A stretch of 64,000 nucleotides of DNA from Ficedula albicollis. Its lineage: Eukaryota > Chordata > Aves > Passeriformes > Muscicapidae. The translations under genes were made by a program, and so were the position numbers. Location: assembly GCF_000247815.1 (NCBI RefSeq), contig NC_021677.1:64156038-64220037 (forward strand). Direction: 5' to 3'. Positions 24,481 through 39,095 of the stretch are shown piece by piece (positions within the stretch are counted from its first letter, which is position 1; each line of letters starts with the position of its first letter). The notes under the pieces were generated by a model. The model was not told the DNA's origin. It was given only the letters and a program-made list of their open reading frames with translations, and ran no database searches.

Positions 24481-25034
24481 CAGGCTTTTCCAGACTGGCA
24501 AACCTGCAGAGAATGAGGAGCATCAAGTGCAGGGGGAGGTGCTGGAGGCCTGCTGCCTTTGGCTCTCAGCCCCTCTCAAAAACGAGATTTCCCCCCAGGA
24601 GAACAGGAATCCACCCCTGCTGCTCCCTTGGAAACCTCTGCCAGCCCAGATTCCCCCAGGACCCACGGGCACATCAGGATGGGGCTGTGCTGCACTCAGG
24701 CAGGCAATTCTTAGGACACAATAATTTGGGTTCAGGGAGCTGCCATCTTTTGGCTGCTCTCAGCTGCAGGCAGAGATTCCTCTTGGGGTGGTCGGTGCAG
24801 AGAGGAAATTGGGAGTTTTTAAACCCAGAATTGTGAGGCTTCAGGTTGAGTCACTGCAGTGGACAAGAACAGGCAAGGAAAGGGTAAAGACATGAACCAC
24901 AGAAGAAAGAAAATCCACTTTTTTTTTTTTTTTCCCCGCAGGCTTCAGGATCAGGGACTGACTCCAGGATCGTGGTGGTGGCTCCAGGATCAGGGGCTGG
25001 CTGGTGTTTTTCTGCAAAGTCTAGGCAGCTGCTG
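24481..25034. other. Repeat-poor interval with short T run
   Basis: Mixed-composition DNA containing a 15-nt T run at about 24920 and a short 'ctccaggatcgtggtggtgg'-type duplication before the minisatellite. Confidence 0.4.
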
Positions 25035-26213
25035 CTGTCCTGTCATCCTCTCCTGTCCATCCATCCTGTCCATCCATCCTGTCCATCCATCCTGTCCATC
25101 CATCCTGTCCATCCATCCTGTCCATCCATCCTGTCCATCCATCCTGTCCATCCATCCTGTCCATCCATCCTGTCCATCCATCCTGTCCATCCATCCTGTC
25201 CATCCATCCTGTCCATCCATCCTGTCCATCCATCCTGTCCATCCATCCTGTCCATCCATCCTGTCCATCCATCCTGTCCATCCATCCTGTCCATCCATCC
25301 TGTCCATCCATCCTGTCCATCCATCCTGTCCATCCATCCTGTCCATCCATCCTGTCCATCCATCCTGTCCATCCATCCTGTCCATCCATCCTGTCCATCC
25401 ATCCTGTCCATCCATCCTGTCCATCCATCCTGTCCATCCATCCTGTCCATCCATCCTGTCCATCCATCCTGTCCATCCATCCTGTCCATCCATCCTGTCC
25501 ATCCATCCTGTCCATCCATCCTGTCCATCCATCCTGTCCATCCATCCTGTCCATCCATCCTGTCCATCCATCCTGTCCATCCATCCTGTCCATCCATCCT
25601 GTCCATCCATCCTGTCCATCCATCCTGTCCATCCATCCTGTCCATCCATCCTGTCCATCCATCCTGTCCATCCATCCTGTCCATCCATCCTGTCCATCCA
25701 TCCTGTCCATCCATCCTGTCCATCCATCCTGTCCATCCATCCTGTCCATCCATCCTGTCCATCCATCCTGTCCATCCATCCTGTCCATCCATCCTGTCCA
25801 TCCATCCTGTCCATCCATCCTGTCCATCCATCCTGTCCATCCATCCTGTCCATCCATCCTGTCCATCCATCCTGTCCATCCATCCTGTCCATCCATCCTG
25901 TCCATCCATCCTGTCCATCCATCCTGTCCATCCATCCTGTCCATCCATCCTGTCCATCCATCCTGTCCATCCATCCTGTCCATCCATCCTGTCCATCCAT
26001 CCTGTCCATCCATCCTGTCCATCCATCCTGTCCATCCATCCTGTCCATCCATCCTGTCCATCCATCCTGTCCATCCATCCTGTCCATCCATCCTGTCCAT
26101 CCATCCTGTCCATCCATCCTGTCCATCCATCCTGTCCATCCATCCTGTCCATCCATCCTGTCCATCCATCCTGTCCATCCATCCTGTCCATCCATCCTGT
26201 CCATCCACTCCTG
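25035..26213. repeat. Minisatellite, 13-bp period, about 90 copies
   Basis: Virtually perfect 'ctgtccatccatc' units. The first units (25035-25055) are irregular ('tgtcatcctctcctgtcc'). As 13 is coprime to 3, every frame is open, giving HPVHPSCPSILSI- and GWTGWMDRMDGQD-type pseudo-ORFs. Confidence 0.97.
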
Positions 26214-26880
26214 TCCATCCATCCTGTCCATCCATCCTGTCCATCCCCTCCTGTCCATCCATCCTGTCCATCCTCTCCTGTCCATCCATCCTGTCCATCC
26301 CCTCCTGTCCATCCATCCTGTCCATCCTCTCCTGTCCATCCATCCTGTCCATCCCCTCCTGTCCATCCATCCTGTCCATCCTCTCCTGTCCATCCATCCT
26401 GTCCATCCCCTCCTGTCCATCCATCCTGTCCATCCTCTCCTGTCCATCCATCCTGTCCATCCCCTCCTGTCCATCCATCCTGTCCATCCTCTCCTGTCCA
26501 TCCATCCTGTCCATCCCCTCCTGTCCATCCATCCTGTCCATCCTCTCCTGTCCATCCATCCTGTCCATCCCCTCCTGTCCATCCATCCTGTCCATCCTCT
26601 CCTGTCCATCCATCCTGTCCATCCCCTCCTGTCCATCCATCCTGTCCATCCTCTCCTGTCCATCCATCCTGTCCATCCCCTCCTGTCCATCCATCCTGTC
26701 CATCCTCTCCTGTCCATCCATCCTGTCCATCCCCTCCTGTCCATCCATCCTGTCCATCCTCTCCTGTCCATCCATCCTGTCCATCCCCTCCTGTCCATCC
26801 ATCCTGTCCATCCTCTCCTGTCCATCCATCCTGTCCATCCCCTCCTGTCCATCCATCCTGTCCATCCTCTCCTGCCCATC
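26214..26880. repeat. Minisatellite, 54-bp higher-order repeat (13+14+13+14)
   Basis: Continuation of the 13-bp array in which every second unit is 14 bp, alternating 'ccatcccctcc' and 'ccatcctctcc'. The change is preceded by a single intermediate 'ccatccactcc' at 26201-26211. The alternation is strict for about twelve copies. Confidence 0.95.
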
Positions 26881-28287
26881 CTGTCCTGTCCACCCCACCT
26901 GTGCCAGCCTCAGGCTCTGCCTCTGGCACCAGGACAGACGGATGCCCCAGTGCCACCCCCCATTCCTGACTGGAATGTGGCCTCTGGGAGAGCCCTGCTT
27001 CCCCAAGGTCATTCTTTGCCACCTCCCATCCATTCCCAGGATCTGAATGTTCCCTGGGAAGGGGAGATGAGTTTTTTCCAATTCTCCAGACACAGCTGGG
27101 CTGTGCTGAGACAACTGGACATGGTGCACCCAGCAGGGAAAGCAGGCTCTGTATGGTGTTCATTTCCAAGGGAAAGGGAAAGGTTAATTTAAAAGAATGA
27201 AAAAAAAGGGGTTCATTGTCAAGCTCAAAACAGAAAGGGAACAGGAAGAATTTTGGCATTTATGACTCTTGTTGTCATAGAAACTGAACCTGATATTTCC
27301 ATGGAGCAGTTCAGAGCAGTTACAAGTGTGGGATTTTATAGCAGGGATGAATTAAGATCAAGTTAAGATTTCCAATACATTGTCAGACAGATCAAATATT
27401 GGTTTGTTTTGAATTGCCAAGTTGTTATCAGAGTCCTTAAAAACATTGGTGATAAATGTAAATGGAAGTGCTCTGGCACTGGGTTTGGAGTGGCTGGGAG
27501 AGGGATTTTGCAGTAACCCAGGGCAGCTGCCAGGTTTCCACGGGCCAGTCCCATGGGCCAGTCCCCTGCTGGCCCCCAGTGCCCTGCACAAGGCCAGCTC
27601 TCAGCTCTGGGGGGCAGGGGGCAGCTCCTGGGGCTGGGATGGGAAGGGAAGCCAGGCAGAGGGAGGATGGGCTCTCTCAGCCCAGCTCAGCACCGGCTCC
27701 TCTCCGAGCTCTCCAGATCAGGATTTGCAGCTGGCACGAGCAGCTGTGCTTGGGTCCCCAGATTCCACGTGGCCCTGTGGAATGTCGAAGTCACAGCGCT
27801 GCCCTGCCAGGATCTGGCCTTTCCAGCCCATCCCAGAGCGGCCACTGAGCCTCTGGGAGCACCAAGCTCAGGAACAAAGGGTTCTTTTGACCACTTTGAC
27901 CATGAACCATTACCTTCCCTGCAGGAAGATGTGGAGGGCCCCAGGTAGTTATGACTGGAGGGCTTCTCTGAAGGAGCTTCTGCTTCAAACTGAGCACTTC
28001 TTTAAAAAAAAAAATCACATTTTATTTAAAAAATTCCAGGAATGGGTATCTTACCAGAGTTGTATACTGCTCCTCATTGTTTTAATACACAAGCAAGGAA
28101 CCTTTATCCTGCATCCCCCAAACCAAATTTAATACGAGTTTATTTAGCTTTCTTTCCAACCTGGATATTTTTTTGCCTTTCACGGAGTAGGTTGGAGGAT
28201 CCTCTGTCAAAGTCACCTTGTTTCTGTTGTTAAAAGCTGGAAATTGTGTCAAGATAGAGCTCTGCACTTTCTTTGGAGTGCAGCTGT
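26881..28287. other. Repeat-poor interval with AT-rich pocket
   Basis: 27340-27460 is AT-rich ('ttccaatacattgtcagaca') and may be conserved non-coding DNA. 27470-27900 is GC-rich with overlapping chance ORFs. No gene is recognised. Confidence 0.4.
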
Positions 28288-28490
28288 TCAGGGAGGCTCA
28301 GGCTGGATTTTGGGGAAGGTTCTTCCCTCCCCCCGAGGCGCTGGCACTGCCCAGGCTCCCCAGGGAATGGGCACAGCCCCGGGGGAGTTTGGACCCAGGG
28401 GTGCCAGGGCGGGATTTTGGGGGGTCTGTGCAGGGACAGGGGCTGGGCTGGGTGATCCTGCGGGTCCCTTCCAGCTCGGGATATTCAATG
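28288..28490 (+). mobile_element. CR1 LINE 3' end (subfamily C)
   Basis: Same block order as 2242-2459: 'ggctcaggctggattttggg', 'aggttcttccctccccccga', 'ggctccccagggaatgggca' and the terminus 'agctcgggatattcaatgat'. Confidence 0.88.
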
Positions 28491-30415
<1,925 letters not shown>

Positions 30416-30859
30416 TTGGAAGTACCTGGTGCCTTTATTTTTCCCTCTCACTTGGTGGAGCTTTAGCAGTGCTTGCTCACAGCTCAGCACTGCACACAGC
30501 CCTCTGGCAGATGAGCTGAATTCTCAATATTCTCATTTATTTCTGCTAAAGCTCCAGAGGAGTGTGAGAAACTTCTCAGGATTTTGCCAGAAATTCGTGA
30601 TGCCAGGCAAGGATCCGACCGTCCTTTCCTGGAAAGCCGGAGCTGCCCCTCGGGATCCTGTGTTCGGGGCTCAGCACCTCCTGCTCCCTCGGGAGGGAGA
30701 CCCAAGGAGGAGCAGCTGCCGGCTGGCGCGGGCATGGCGGTGCCTGTGAAACATTCCCCGCGCCTTCCCGAGGCTGCGATCCTCCTGCATCCTCCGGGAG
30801 AGCTGAAGGGGTTCAGTGCTCAGGAGCTTTGACAGCTCCATCGATGCCGCTGCCGCTGA
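30416..30859. other. Repeat-poor interval
   Basis: Mixed-composition DNA with no recognisable element. Overlapping ORFs are short or array-derived. Confidence 0.4.
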
Positions 30860-30978
30860 GCCCTGCCCGGGGCACACAGCGCCTGCACCGCCGGTGGGAA
30901 CGGGGCACGCACCCTGCTGCAGCCCCAGCAGCTCCAGGAGCTCCTCAGCTCCCTCCTCATCCTCCCTGCATCCTCCCT
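30860..30978. repeat. VNTR-like unit, left of a poly-G tract
   Basis: Contains 'gggaacggggcacgcaccct', 'gctcctcagctccctcctca' and 'tcctccctgcatcctccc', all of which recur in the same order right of the G run. Short internal 'cagcagctccaggagctcct' sub-repeats are present. Confidence 0.8.
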
Positions 30979-31602
<624 letters not shown>

Positions 31603-32673
31603 CGTGCAGCTCCCGCGAAGCTCCTGCGTTTCCACAGCGCGAACCACGGAGCTGACGGGAAATCAGCGATGCTGGAGTGTTAATACAGCCCCGTGTCTGG
31701 CGTTTAGGAGCGCATTTCCCAGAGAATACCGAGGCAATTGTTAATGTCATGTCTGATTTCCTTCCTGGAGACGGGAGACGGACAAAGATTTACTGGAAGT
31801 GTTCCTCTCCGTGGCGAGAGAACGGATGCACATTAGGCAGCTGACAGCAAAGATGAATCCTCCGGTGCCACTGCTGCTGCCCACTGCCCAATCTCCCTCT
31901 ATAATTAATGAGCTGTCAGAGCTGCTCAGAGCCGGGAACGGATGGCAGGGGCGCCAGGCAAATCGGCCCTGAAATGAGGAGTCAGCTCGGAGCCGCTCTC
32001 TTCCTGACCTTGCAACTCTCCGTATCGATCCCGGGTAATTTCCACCTGTTTAGGAAAACCAAGAGTAAAGGCACAGCAACAAAGGGGCTTTTCAAGTCTC
32101 CCTGTCAGGTTTTCCATCATTTCGAAAGTTTGGTCCCTGTGCCTCAAGGAGCCTCCAATGCGTGAGCTGCTCCAAAATATTTCCTGCCCATCCTGTGCTG
32201 AGCTTCAAAGGGAGAGTGGGGACCCAGAGCTCCTGCTTGTCACCACAGTCACCCACAGAGGAAAATATCATCTGAGCAGCTGAACTGCATCAATAAAACT
32301 CCTCACTGCATCCATTCCCAAGGCTTATTAAAACCGAAGGTACTTCCGGAAAAGAACCCCTCAGATCTCAGTGCAGAGCTGCAGTAACTGCATCTCGTCC
32401 TTTATCAGCAGACAAAACTGCTAATGTTGTATTTATTGAATTCACCCCTGTGGGTCTCTGGGTCACTGCCTCCAAGGGGAGTGTGAGGCTCCCACAGCCC
32501 AAGCCTGGTGTTTGCTCTGAGCTGTGCTTCTTCCAGGACATGCATTCCAGGGAGGAGAACTTCTCCTGAGCTGGTGCTCCTGGGGGCACTGATCCCTCCA
32601 GTCACTGTGCTGGGCACTCCTCACTGTCCCTCTGCACCCTCTGGCTGCCTGGGCTGGCTGGGACACCTCCCAG
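31603..32673. other. Repeat-poor interval, candidate conserved non-coding DNA
   Basis: 31640-32170 shows mixed, non-repetitive sequence with moderately low GC and 'ctataattaatgagctgtca'. No exon signature is seen. Worth testing for conservation. Confidence 0.35.
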
Positions 32674-32785
32674 GGTGAGAGAAAATCCAGGGTTTTCCAG
32701 AGCCCAGCACCTCCACCAATGGCAAACCAAGGTGAGAGAAAATCCAGGGTTTTCCAGAGCCCAGCACCTCCACTGATGGAAACCC
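32674..32785. repeat. Tandem duplication, about 57-bp unit, 2 copies
   Basis: 'ggtgagagaaaatccagggt' and 'tttccagagcccagcacctc' occur twice in direct order with few differences (caccaatgg versus cactgatgg). Confidence 0.9.
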
Positions 32786-32973
32786 AGGGCCCAGTGCTCA
32801 CAGAGCTGCAGCAGGGGGGCTCCTGATGGGAGCTGGGGTGGCTCCAGCACTCCCTCAGCAGCAGAGCTCTGCTGGAACAGCCCTGGGCGAGGCTGTGCTG
32901 AACAGGCATTGCTTTGGTGGGCTTGCAAAGCAGCAGGAATGAACCTGGAGCGGCCAAAGCATGCCAGGAATCT

Positions 32974-33092
32974 CGCCCCTGCCATGGCAGGGACACCTCC
33001 CACTGCCCCAGTGCTCCAGCCCCGGTGTCCAGCCTGGCCTGGGCACTGCCAGGGGTCCAGGGGCAGCCACAGCAGTGCCAGGGCCTGCCCTC
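32974..33092 (-). mobile_element. CR1 LINE 3' UTR fragment
   Basis: Plus strand reads 'ctgccatggcagggacacct', 'gtgctccagccccggtgtcc' and 'aggggtccaggggcagccac'. Truncated at both ends. Confidence 0.88.
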
Positions 33093-34605
33093 CCTGCCAG
33101 CGAGGAATTATTTCCCTCTATTCCATCACAAAAGGCTGTGGAGCAGTGGCAGGTGTAAATCTCCCGCTGTGGGCCGTGGGAGCTCTCAGAGCTCACCCTG
33201 AGCAGCAGGAGCTGCAGCGTGCCTGCCAGGCAGACTCGGGCTGCCTTTGCTCACAGCACAGTTTTGGACCCCCCATTTCCCATTTCCCAGCTCCAGGACA
33301 GAGTTCAGGCTCCAGCGCTGCCCCCAGCGCTCAGGAGGGCTCAGTGGAAGTGGATCACTGAGAAAACCCAACACAAACCAGTAATAACTTCTTGGGTTTC
33401 CATTCAGGGCTTTTTATGGCCCCAAATCTCTGCCCAGCAGTCTGTGACACAGCAGGGGTGGGCAGGGCTGGGACGTGCAGTGGGAAGGAGGAGAGGACAC
33501 AAAACCAGCTCTGCCACTGGGAAATATTTGTAAAGCAGCTGCTGAAAGGGGAAGCCTGTCTCTTCCAATGGCTGTTACAGCTTTGCATACAGAATTGAAG
33601 ATTTTGTTGAACTGAGGCATTCCCTCCTTGCAGGCTCACACTGAAGGATTTCTTTCAGAAAACAAAGGGCAAATCCCACCCTGCATCCTCACTCTGCCTT
33701 TCCTAGGATGGAAATCCCTCTTTGCCGCCCCTGGGCTCAGGTGGAGCCTGTGTTCCCGAGCTCTGGCTGAGGATATGAACTTTATACCTGCAATAAAGTA
33801 AAGCAGCATGTGAGGTGTGCTGTTCCCTTGGGTTTTATGGCATTGCAATGACCATGGCCTGGCTCTTCTCTGTGCCATGGGTAACACACTTCCCACTTGC
33901 ACTCTGATATTTTATTAAATACATCAGGGTCACCATTCCAGTAACTGCTGCTTGCATGTTTCCTCCTTTAAAGTAACATAAAAGAAAATAGGATTGAAAT
34001 TAAAACAATGCAGAAGTTATAAAAACTCTATAAATATATTTCATGTTTCTATGGCTATTACCTCATTTTCCACTTCAGACTTATCTTTGGGTGACAGGAA
34101 GCCAAAATCCTGAAATGGTTTAATTAGGCTGAAAATCTTATTTAATAAAGTTCTGCTGGAGAAACACAAGCAAGTGCCATTAACTCCAGTCAGTCGAAGG
34201 CAGTGGTGACTTTTCCTTGGCAAATGACACCATAAATCAGAACAGAACTGACACAAGCAGCAGGAGCCGTGGCTGGTTTGCATCATTTCTGAGGCTGCTC
34301 TGAAGAGCCCCTCCTTCCCAAAAAAGTCCTTTTTGTAAGGAAATCTGTTTGTTCACCTGTTCCAGGCTAAGCATAACAAACCACAGCCCTTTCCTGGAGA
34401 ACTGTGCATGGAACAGGAACCAGGCACCCCCTGGGACAGCCCTGCCTGGGCAGGGGCAAATCTGGGACCTACAGATCTACCTGGAATGGCACGAAAAAAA
34501 TCCAGGGAAAACGTCAGCCCTTGGGAAAGAACAACCCCAACCCCCACGCTTCAGTGGATTCAGCAACCTTTGAAGAGGCTGCCAGCAGCAGGGGCTGTGC
34601 ACAGC
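33093..34605. other. Repeat-poor interval with AT-rich island
   Basis: 33890-34290 is AT-rich and non-repetitive ('aactctataaatatatttca', 'gaaatggtttaattaggctg'). Candidate conserved non-coding region. Chance ORFs elsewhere have no domains. Confidence 0.38.
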
Positions 34606-35517
34606 GTGGGGCAGGATGGGATGGGCTTCAAAGGGATTCCTCACCCTAAAATTTCACAGAGGAGAATGGAATGGGCTTTAAAGGGATTCCTCAGCCCAGA
34701 AATTCACAGAGCAGGATGGGATGGGCTTTAAAGGAATTCCTCACCCTAAAATTTCACAGAGCGGGATGGGATGGGCTTTAAAGGGATTCCTCAGCCCAGA
34801 AATTCACAGAGCAGGATGGGATGGGCTTCAAAGGGATTCCTCACCCTAAAATTTCACAGAGCGGGATGGGATGGGCTTTAAAGGGATTCCTCAGCCCAGA
34901 AATTCACAGAGCAGGATGGGATGGGCTTCAAAGGGATTCCTCACCCTAAAATTTCACAGAGCGGGATGGGATGGGCTTTAAAGGGATTCCTCAGCCCAGA
35001 AATTCACAGAGCAGGATGGGATGGGCTTCAAAGGGATTCCTCACCCTAAAATTTCACAGAGCGGGATGGGATGGGCTTTAAAGGGATTCCTCAGCCCAGA
35101 AATTCACAGAGCAGGATGGGATGGGCTTCAAAGGGATTCCTCACCCTAAAATTTCACAGAGCGGGATGGGATGGGCTTTAAAGGGATTCCTCAGCCCAGA
35201 AATTCACAGAGCAGGATGGGATGGGCTTCAAAGGGATTCCTCACCCTAAAATTTCACAGAGCGGGATGGGATGGGCTTTAAAGGGATTCCTCAGCCCAGA
35301 AATTCACAGAGCAGGATGGGATGGGCTTCAAAGGGATTCCTCACCCTAAAATTTCACAGAGCGGGATGGGATGGGCTTTAAAGGGATTCCTCAGCCCAGA
35401 AATTCACAGAGCAGGATGGGATGGGCTTCAAANNNNNNNNNNNNNNNNNNNNNNNNNNNNNNNNNNNNNNNNNNNNNNNNNNNNNNNNNNNAAAAAAAAG
35501 GAAACTTTTCACCCCAG
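34606..35517. repeat. Minisatellite, 100-bp higher-order repeat (2 x 50 bp), with assembly gap
   Basis: Two 50-bp types alternate strictly: one with 'gggatgggatgggctttaaa' and 'tcagcccagaaattcacaga', the other with 'ggatgggatgggcttcaaag' and 'tcaccctaaaatttcacaga'. Seven or more dimers are seen. The array is cut by the N gap at 35433-35491 and its last partial unit resumes to the right ('cagaaattcacagagc'). Confidence 0.95.
35433..35491. other. Assembly gap, 59 N, inside a minisatellite
   Basis: Run of N between an intact array unit and an A8 stretch that is not part of the unit. The true array length is unknown. Confidence 0.98.
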
Positions 35518-36131
35518 AAATTCACAGAGCCGGGAGCAGCAGGGCTGATGGGGGATAAACCTGCACAGGAGGGGAATGGTGCCAGTGTGGGACTGGGCAG
35601 GTCCAGGGAAGGAGCTGGAACAACTGGACTGGCACTCGGTGGCACTCGGGCTTGGCAAGGTGGTGGCCGGTCGAATGTTGGACTCAAGGATTTTGTCAGT
35701 GTTTTCCAGCCTCGGAGGTGCTGTGGCTCTGAGATGGGCTGAGTGACACCGTATGTGCATTCCACGCCTCTGCACACACACCTGCGACCTCTGCGCACAC
35801 ACCTGCGTGTCTGTGTGCCCTGCCACGGGCTCACTGTGTGATCTGAACAGCCCCCACAGCCCCCCTGAGCTCAGAATGGGGGGAACAGCTCACCCAGCAG
35901 CCTGCCCAGACTCCAGGGGTGCACCTGGGCGGTGCCTGGCACTGCACAGGCGGAGCAGCTTTCCAGGAGAGCAAACCGGCCAGGAACCAGCACAGGGTGG
36001 GGGCTGCGAGAGGATTCAGTCCTTCGAGCAGTGAGGAGATGGGACCACCTGAAATGGGGCCTTGATCCCACAGCTGGGTGGGTGCTGGTGGCTCTGCAGT
36101 GCTGAGCTCTGTGCCTGGGATTTGGGGAATG
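35518..36131. other. Repeat-poor interval
   Basis: Contains a small 'ctctgcacacacacctgcga' duplication at about 35765-35815. Otherwise mixed composition; no gene is recognised. Confidence 0.42.
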
Positions 36132-36258
36132 TGTCCCTGGATCCCGGCACTGCCCAAGGCCAGGTTGGAGCACCTGGGGCAGTGGGAGGTGTCCCTGCCA
36201 TGGCACGGGTGGCACTGGGGGGGTCTGAGTCTTTCCAGCCCAAACCATGCTGGGATTT
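36132..36258 (+). mobile_element. CR1 LINE 3' end
   Basis: 'tccctggatcccggcactgc', 'gggaggtgtccctgccatgg' and 'cccaaaccatgctgggattt' follow the CR1 3' terminus; the 5' side is missing. Confidence 0.88.
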
Positions 36259-37262
36259 AAAAATAAAAGCTCTCCTCTAAAGCAAATGATTTAAAACTAA
36301 GTTTGGTCTAAAGGCAAGTGCTCTGCTTAGAGGCATCGTGCTGGGAAACTCCTGGCTAAGCACAGCCAGAAAATGCCAGTGCAGCAGGAAACTTCGGAGG
36401 CTTAGCCCAGGGACTACCCGAGGAGAGGAATTCTCGGGAATCTGTTCCCCCCCAGGGAATCACAGCACTAACCAGAAAAATCCAATCACCTTCACAGAAG
36501 ATTTTTAGTACAAAGTCGTTCCCTGGCTCTTGTGGCTGATGCTCGCAGATATTTTTTCTTCCCACTCCGTTATTGCTCCATCCCAGCACAAAACCCGGGA
36601 TGAGTTTTCACTGCTGAAAACAGGGAATGTCTCACACGGAGCCAAACGCCAAACAGGAAATAAAGGAGCCTCCCGGAGGCAGGCAGGAGGGCGAGGAAGG
36701 AGCAGAGCACAGGGTTTATTTCCCTTTGTTTCAGGCCGCATCAGGTGTGACCGGGGCTGGCATTTCACTGCAGCGCCGCGCGCGAGCTCGGGAGACGCTG
36801 AGGAGCAGCATCAATTCCACGGGAAACAGATGGAAATGGGCTGTGAAAAAACACTGAGCAGAGCAGACAAATGGCTCACAAAGTGTGAAAAACCCCTCAG
36901 AAACAGCACATTTGGAAGTTTCTCATATTGTTTGATTTATTTACTCCACAGTTTATAAACTGCAAAGCTGGAATGGCTCTAAGGGGTGTTGATGGCTCCT
37001 GACAGCCTTGAAATAATTGACTGATATCAGTTTTATGCTGAAGGAAGCATCAGTCTGGGCATTCTGCAGAGCTCAGAGTCACCAGGATGAGGGAGCTGCT
37101 GGCTGGGGTTTCCCTCTCCTTAATTCAGTGTTGTGGCTGGTGTGTGAGGTGCTGACCCAAACCCAGAGCTCACCTGGCCGTTAATTCTGCTCCTCCCCAG
37201 TGCCAGGCACTTGTGCAGCTCAGTTAGAGCAGCAGAGCTTATTCTGCGGGTGCATATCCACA
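36259..37262. other. Repeat-poor interval
   Basis: Mixed-composition DNA with a small CpG-dense patch at 36765-36800 ('cagcgccgcgcgcgagctcg'). A 142-codon ORF at 36530-36958 has no recognisable domain and no convincing start or exon context. Confidence 0.42.
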
Positions 37263-37530
37263 AAATTCTATTCTATTCTATTCTATTCTATTCTATTCTA
37301 TTCTATTCTATTCTATTCTATTCTATTCTATTCTATTCTATTCTATTCTATTCTATTCTATTCTATTCTATTCTATTCTATTCTATTCTATTCTATTCTA
37401 TTCTATTCTATTCTATTCTATTCTATTCTATTCTATTCTATTCTATTCTATTCTATTCTATTCTATTCTATTCTATTCTATTCTATTCTATTCTATTCTA
37501 TTCTATTCTATTCTATTCTATTCTATTCTG
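37263..37530. repeat. Pentanucleotide microsatellite (ATTCT)n, about 53 copies
   Basis: Pure 'ttctattctattctattcta' to 37528, with a degenerate 'ctgtgtattctgta' end. All frames are open because of the 5-bp period. Confidence 0.97.
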
Positions 37531-37724
37531 TGTATTCTGTATGCCCATTTTAAAATAAGATATCTGCACACATAATTTAAAATAATAAATAATCCACACC
37601 CAAGGGTGAAAGCAGCAGATCAAACAAACCCAAGGTCCAAGGGCAGAGGGAGAGGAGGAGCAGAGAGCCCTGAGTGACCTCAACACACCAGACAAACAGT
37701 CAAATTGTTTTCAGAGAAACGGGG

Positions 37725-39095
37725 GGAGGTGGATCCAGTGGGAGAAGGATCCAGTGGAGGTGGATGCCATGGAAGGAGGATGCCATGGAAGGAGGATCCC
37801 ATGGAAGAAGGATGCCATGGAAGGTGGATCCCAGATCCCATGGAAGGAGGACCCAGAGGAAAGTGGATCCCATGGAAGGTGGATCCCATGGAAGGAAGAT
37901 TCCACGGAAGGAGAATCCCATGGAATGAGGATCCAGAGGAAGGTGGATCCTGGATCCCATGGCCCATGGAAGAAGGATCCCATGGAAGGAGGATCCAGAG
38001 GAAGGTAGATCCCATGGAAGAAGGATCCCTGATCTTGTGGAAGGAGAATCCAGAGGAAGGTGGATCTCAAATCCTGTGGGAGGAGTATCCCATGGAAGGG
38101 ATCCCATGGGAGGAGGATCCTGGATCGCCTGTGAGGAGGATCCTGGATTCCATGGGAGGAGGATCCCATGGAAGGAGGATCCTGTGGGATGAGGATCCTG
38201 GATCCCACGGGAGGAGGATCCCGTGGGATGAGGATCCTGGATCTCACGGGAGGAGGATCCTATGGGAGGAGGATCCTGGATCTCAGGGAAGGAGGATCCT
38301 GTGGGATGAGGATCCTGGATCCCACGGGAGGAGGATCCCGTGGGATGAGGATCCTGGATCTCACGGGAGGAGGATCCTATGGGAGGAGGATCCTGGATCT
38401 CAGGGAAGGAGGATCCTGTGGGATGAGGATCCTGGATCCCACGGGAGGAGGATCCTATGGGAGGAGGATCCTGGATCTCAGGGAAGGAGGATCCTGTGGG
38501 ATGAGGATCCTGGATCCCACGGGAGGAGGATCCTATGGGAGGAGGATCCTGGATCTCAGGGAAGGAGGATCCTGTGGGATGAGGATCCTGGATCCCACGG
38601 GAGGAGGATCCTATGGGAGGAGGATCCTGGATCTCAGGGAAGGAGGATCCTGTGGGATGAGGATCCTGGATCCCACGGGAGGAGGATCCTATGGGAGGAG
38701 GATCCTGGATCTCAGGGAAGGAGGATCCTGTGGGATGAGGATCCTGGATCCCACGGGAGGAGGATCCTATGGGAGGAGGATCCTGGATCTCAGGGAAGGA
38801 GGATCCTGTGGGATGAGGATCCTGGATCCCACGGGAGGAGGATCCCGTGGGATGAGGATCCTGGATCTCACGGGAGGAGGATCCTATGGGAGGAGGATCC
38901 TGGATCTCAGGGAAGGAGGATCCTGTGGGATGAGGATCCTGGATCTCAGGGAAGGAGGATCCCGTGGGAGGAGGATCCCATGGAAGGCAGATCCCGGATC
39001 CCGTGGGAGGAGGATCCCGTGGAAGGCGGATCCCGGATCCCGTGGGAGGAGGATCCCGGATCCCACGGGAGGAGGATCCCGTGGGAGCTGTCCCC
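37725..39095. repeat. Minisatellite, GGATCC-rich, 78-bp period core
   Basis: The left part (37725-38160) consists of irregular units such as 'ccatggaaggaggatccca'. The core (38240-38970) has a 78-bp unit: 'acgggaggaggatcct' recurs at 38441, 38519 and 38597. Some units carry an extra 39-bp step, and the right edge is irregular again. Nearly every sub-unit contains GGATCC. Confidence 0.94.

Noticed and set aside
24859..27259. 700-780-codon ORFs with HPVHPSCPS or GWTGWMDRMDGQD repeats
   Set aside because: Read-through of the 13-bp and 54-bp arrays on both strands; not a secreted repeat protein.
36530..36958. 142-codon ORF outside arrays
   Set aside because: Composition and residues look random; no signal peptide, domain or family recognised; the length is within chance in GC-rich DNA.
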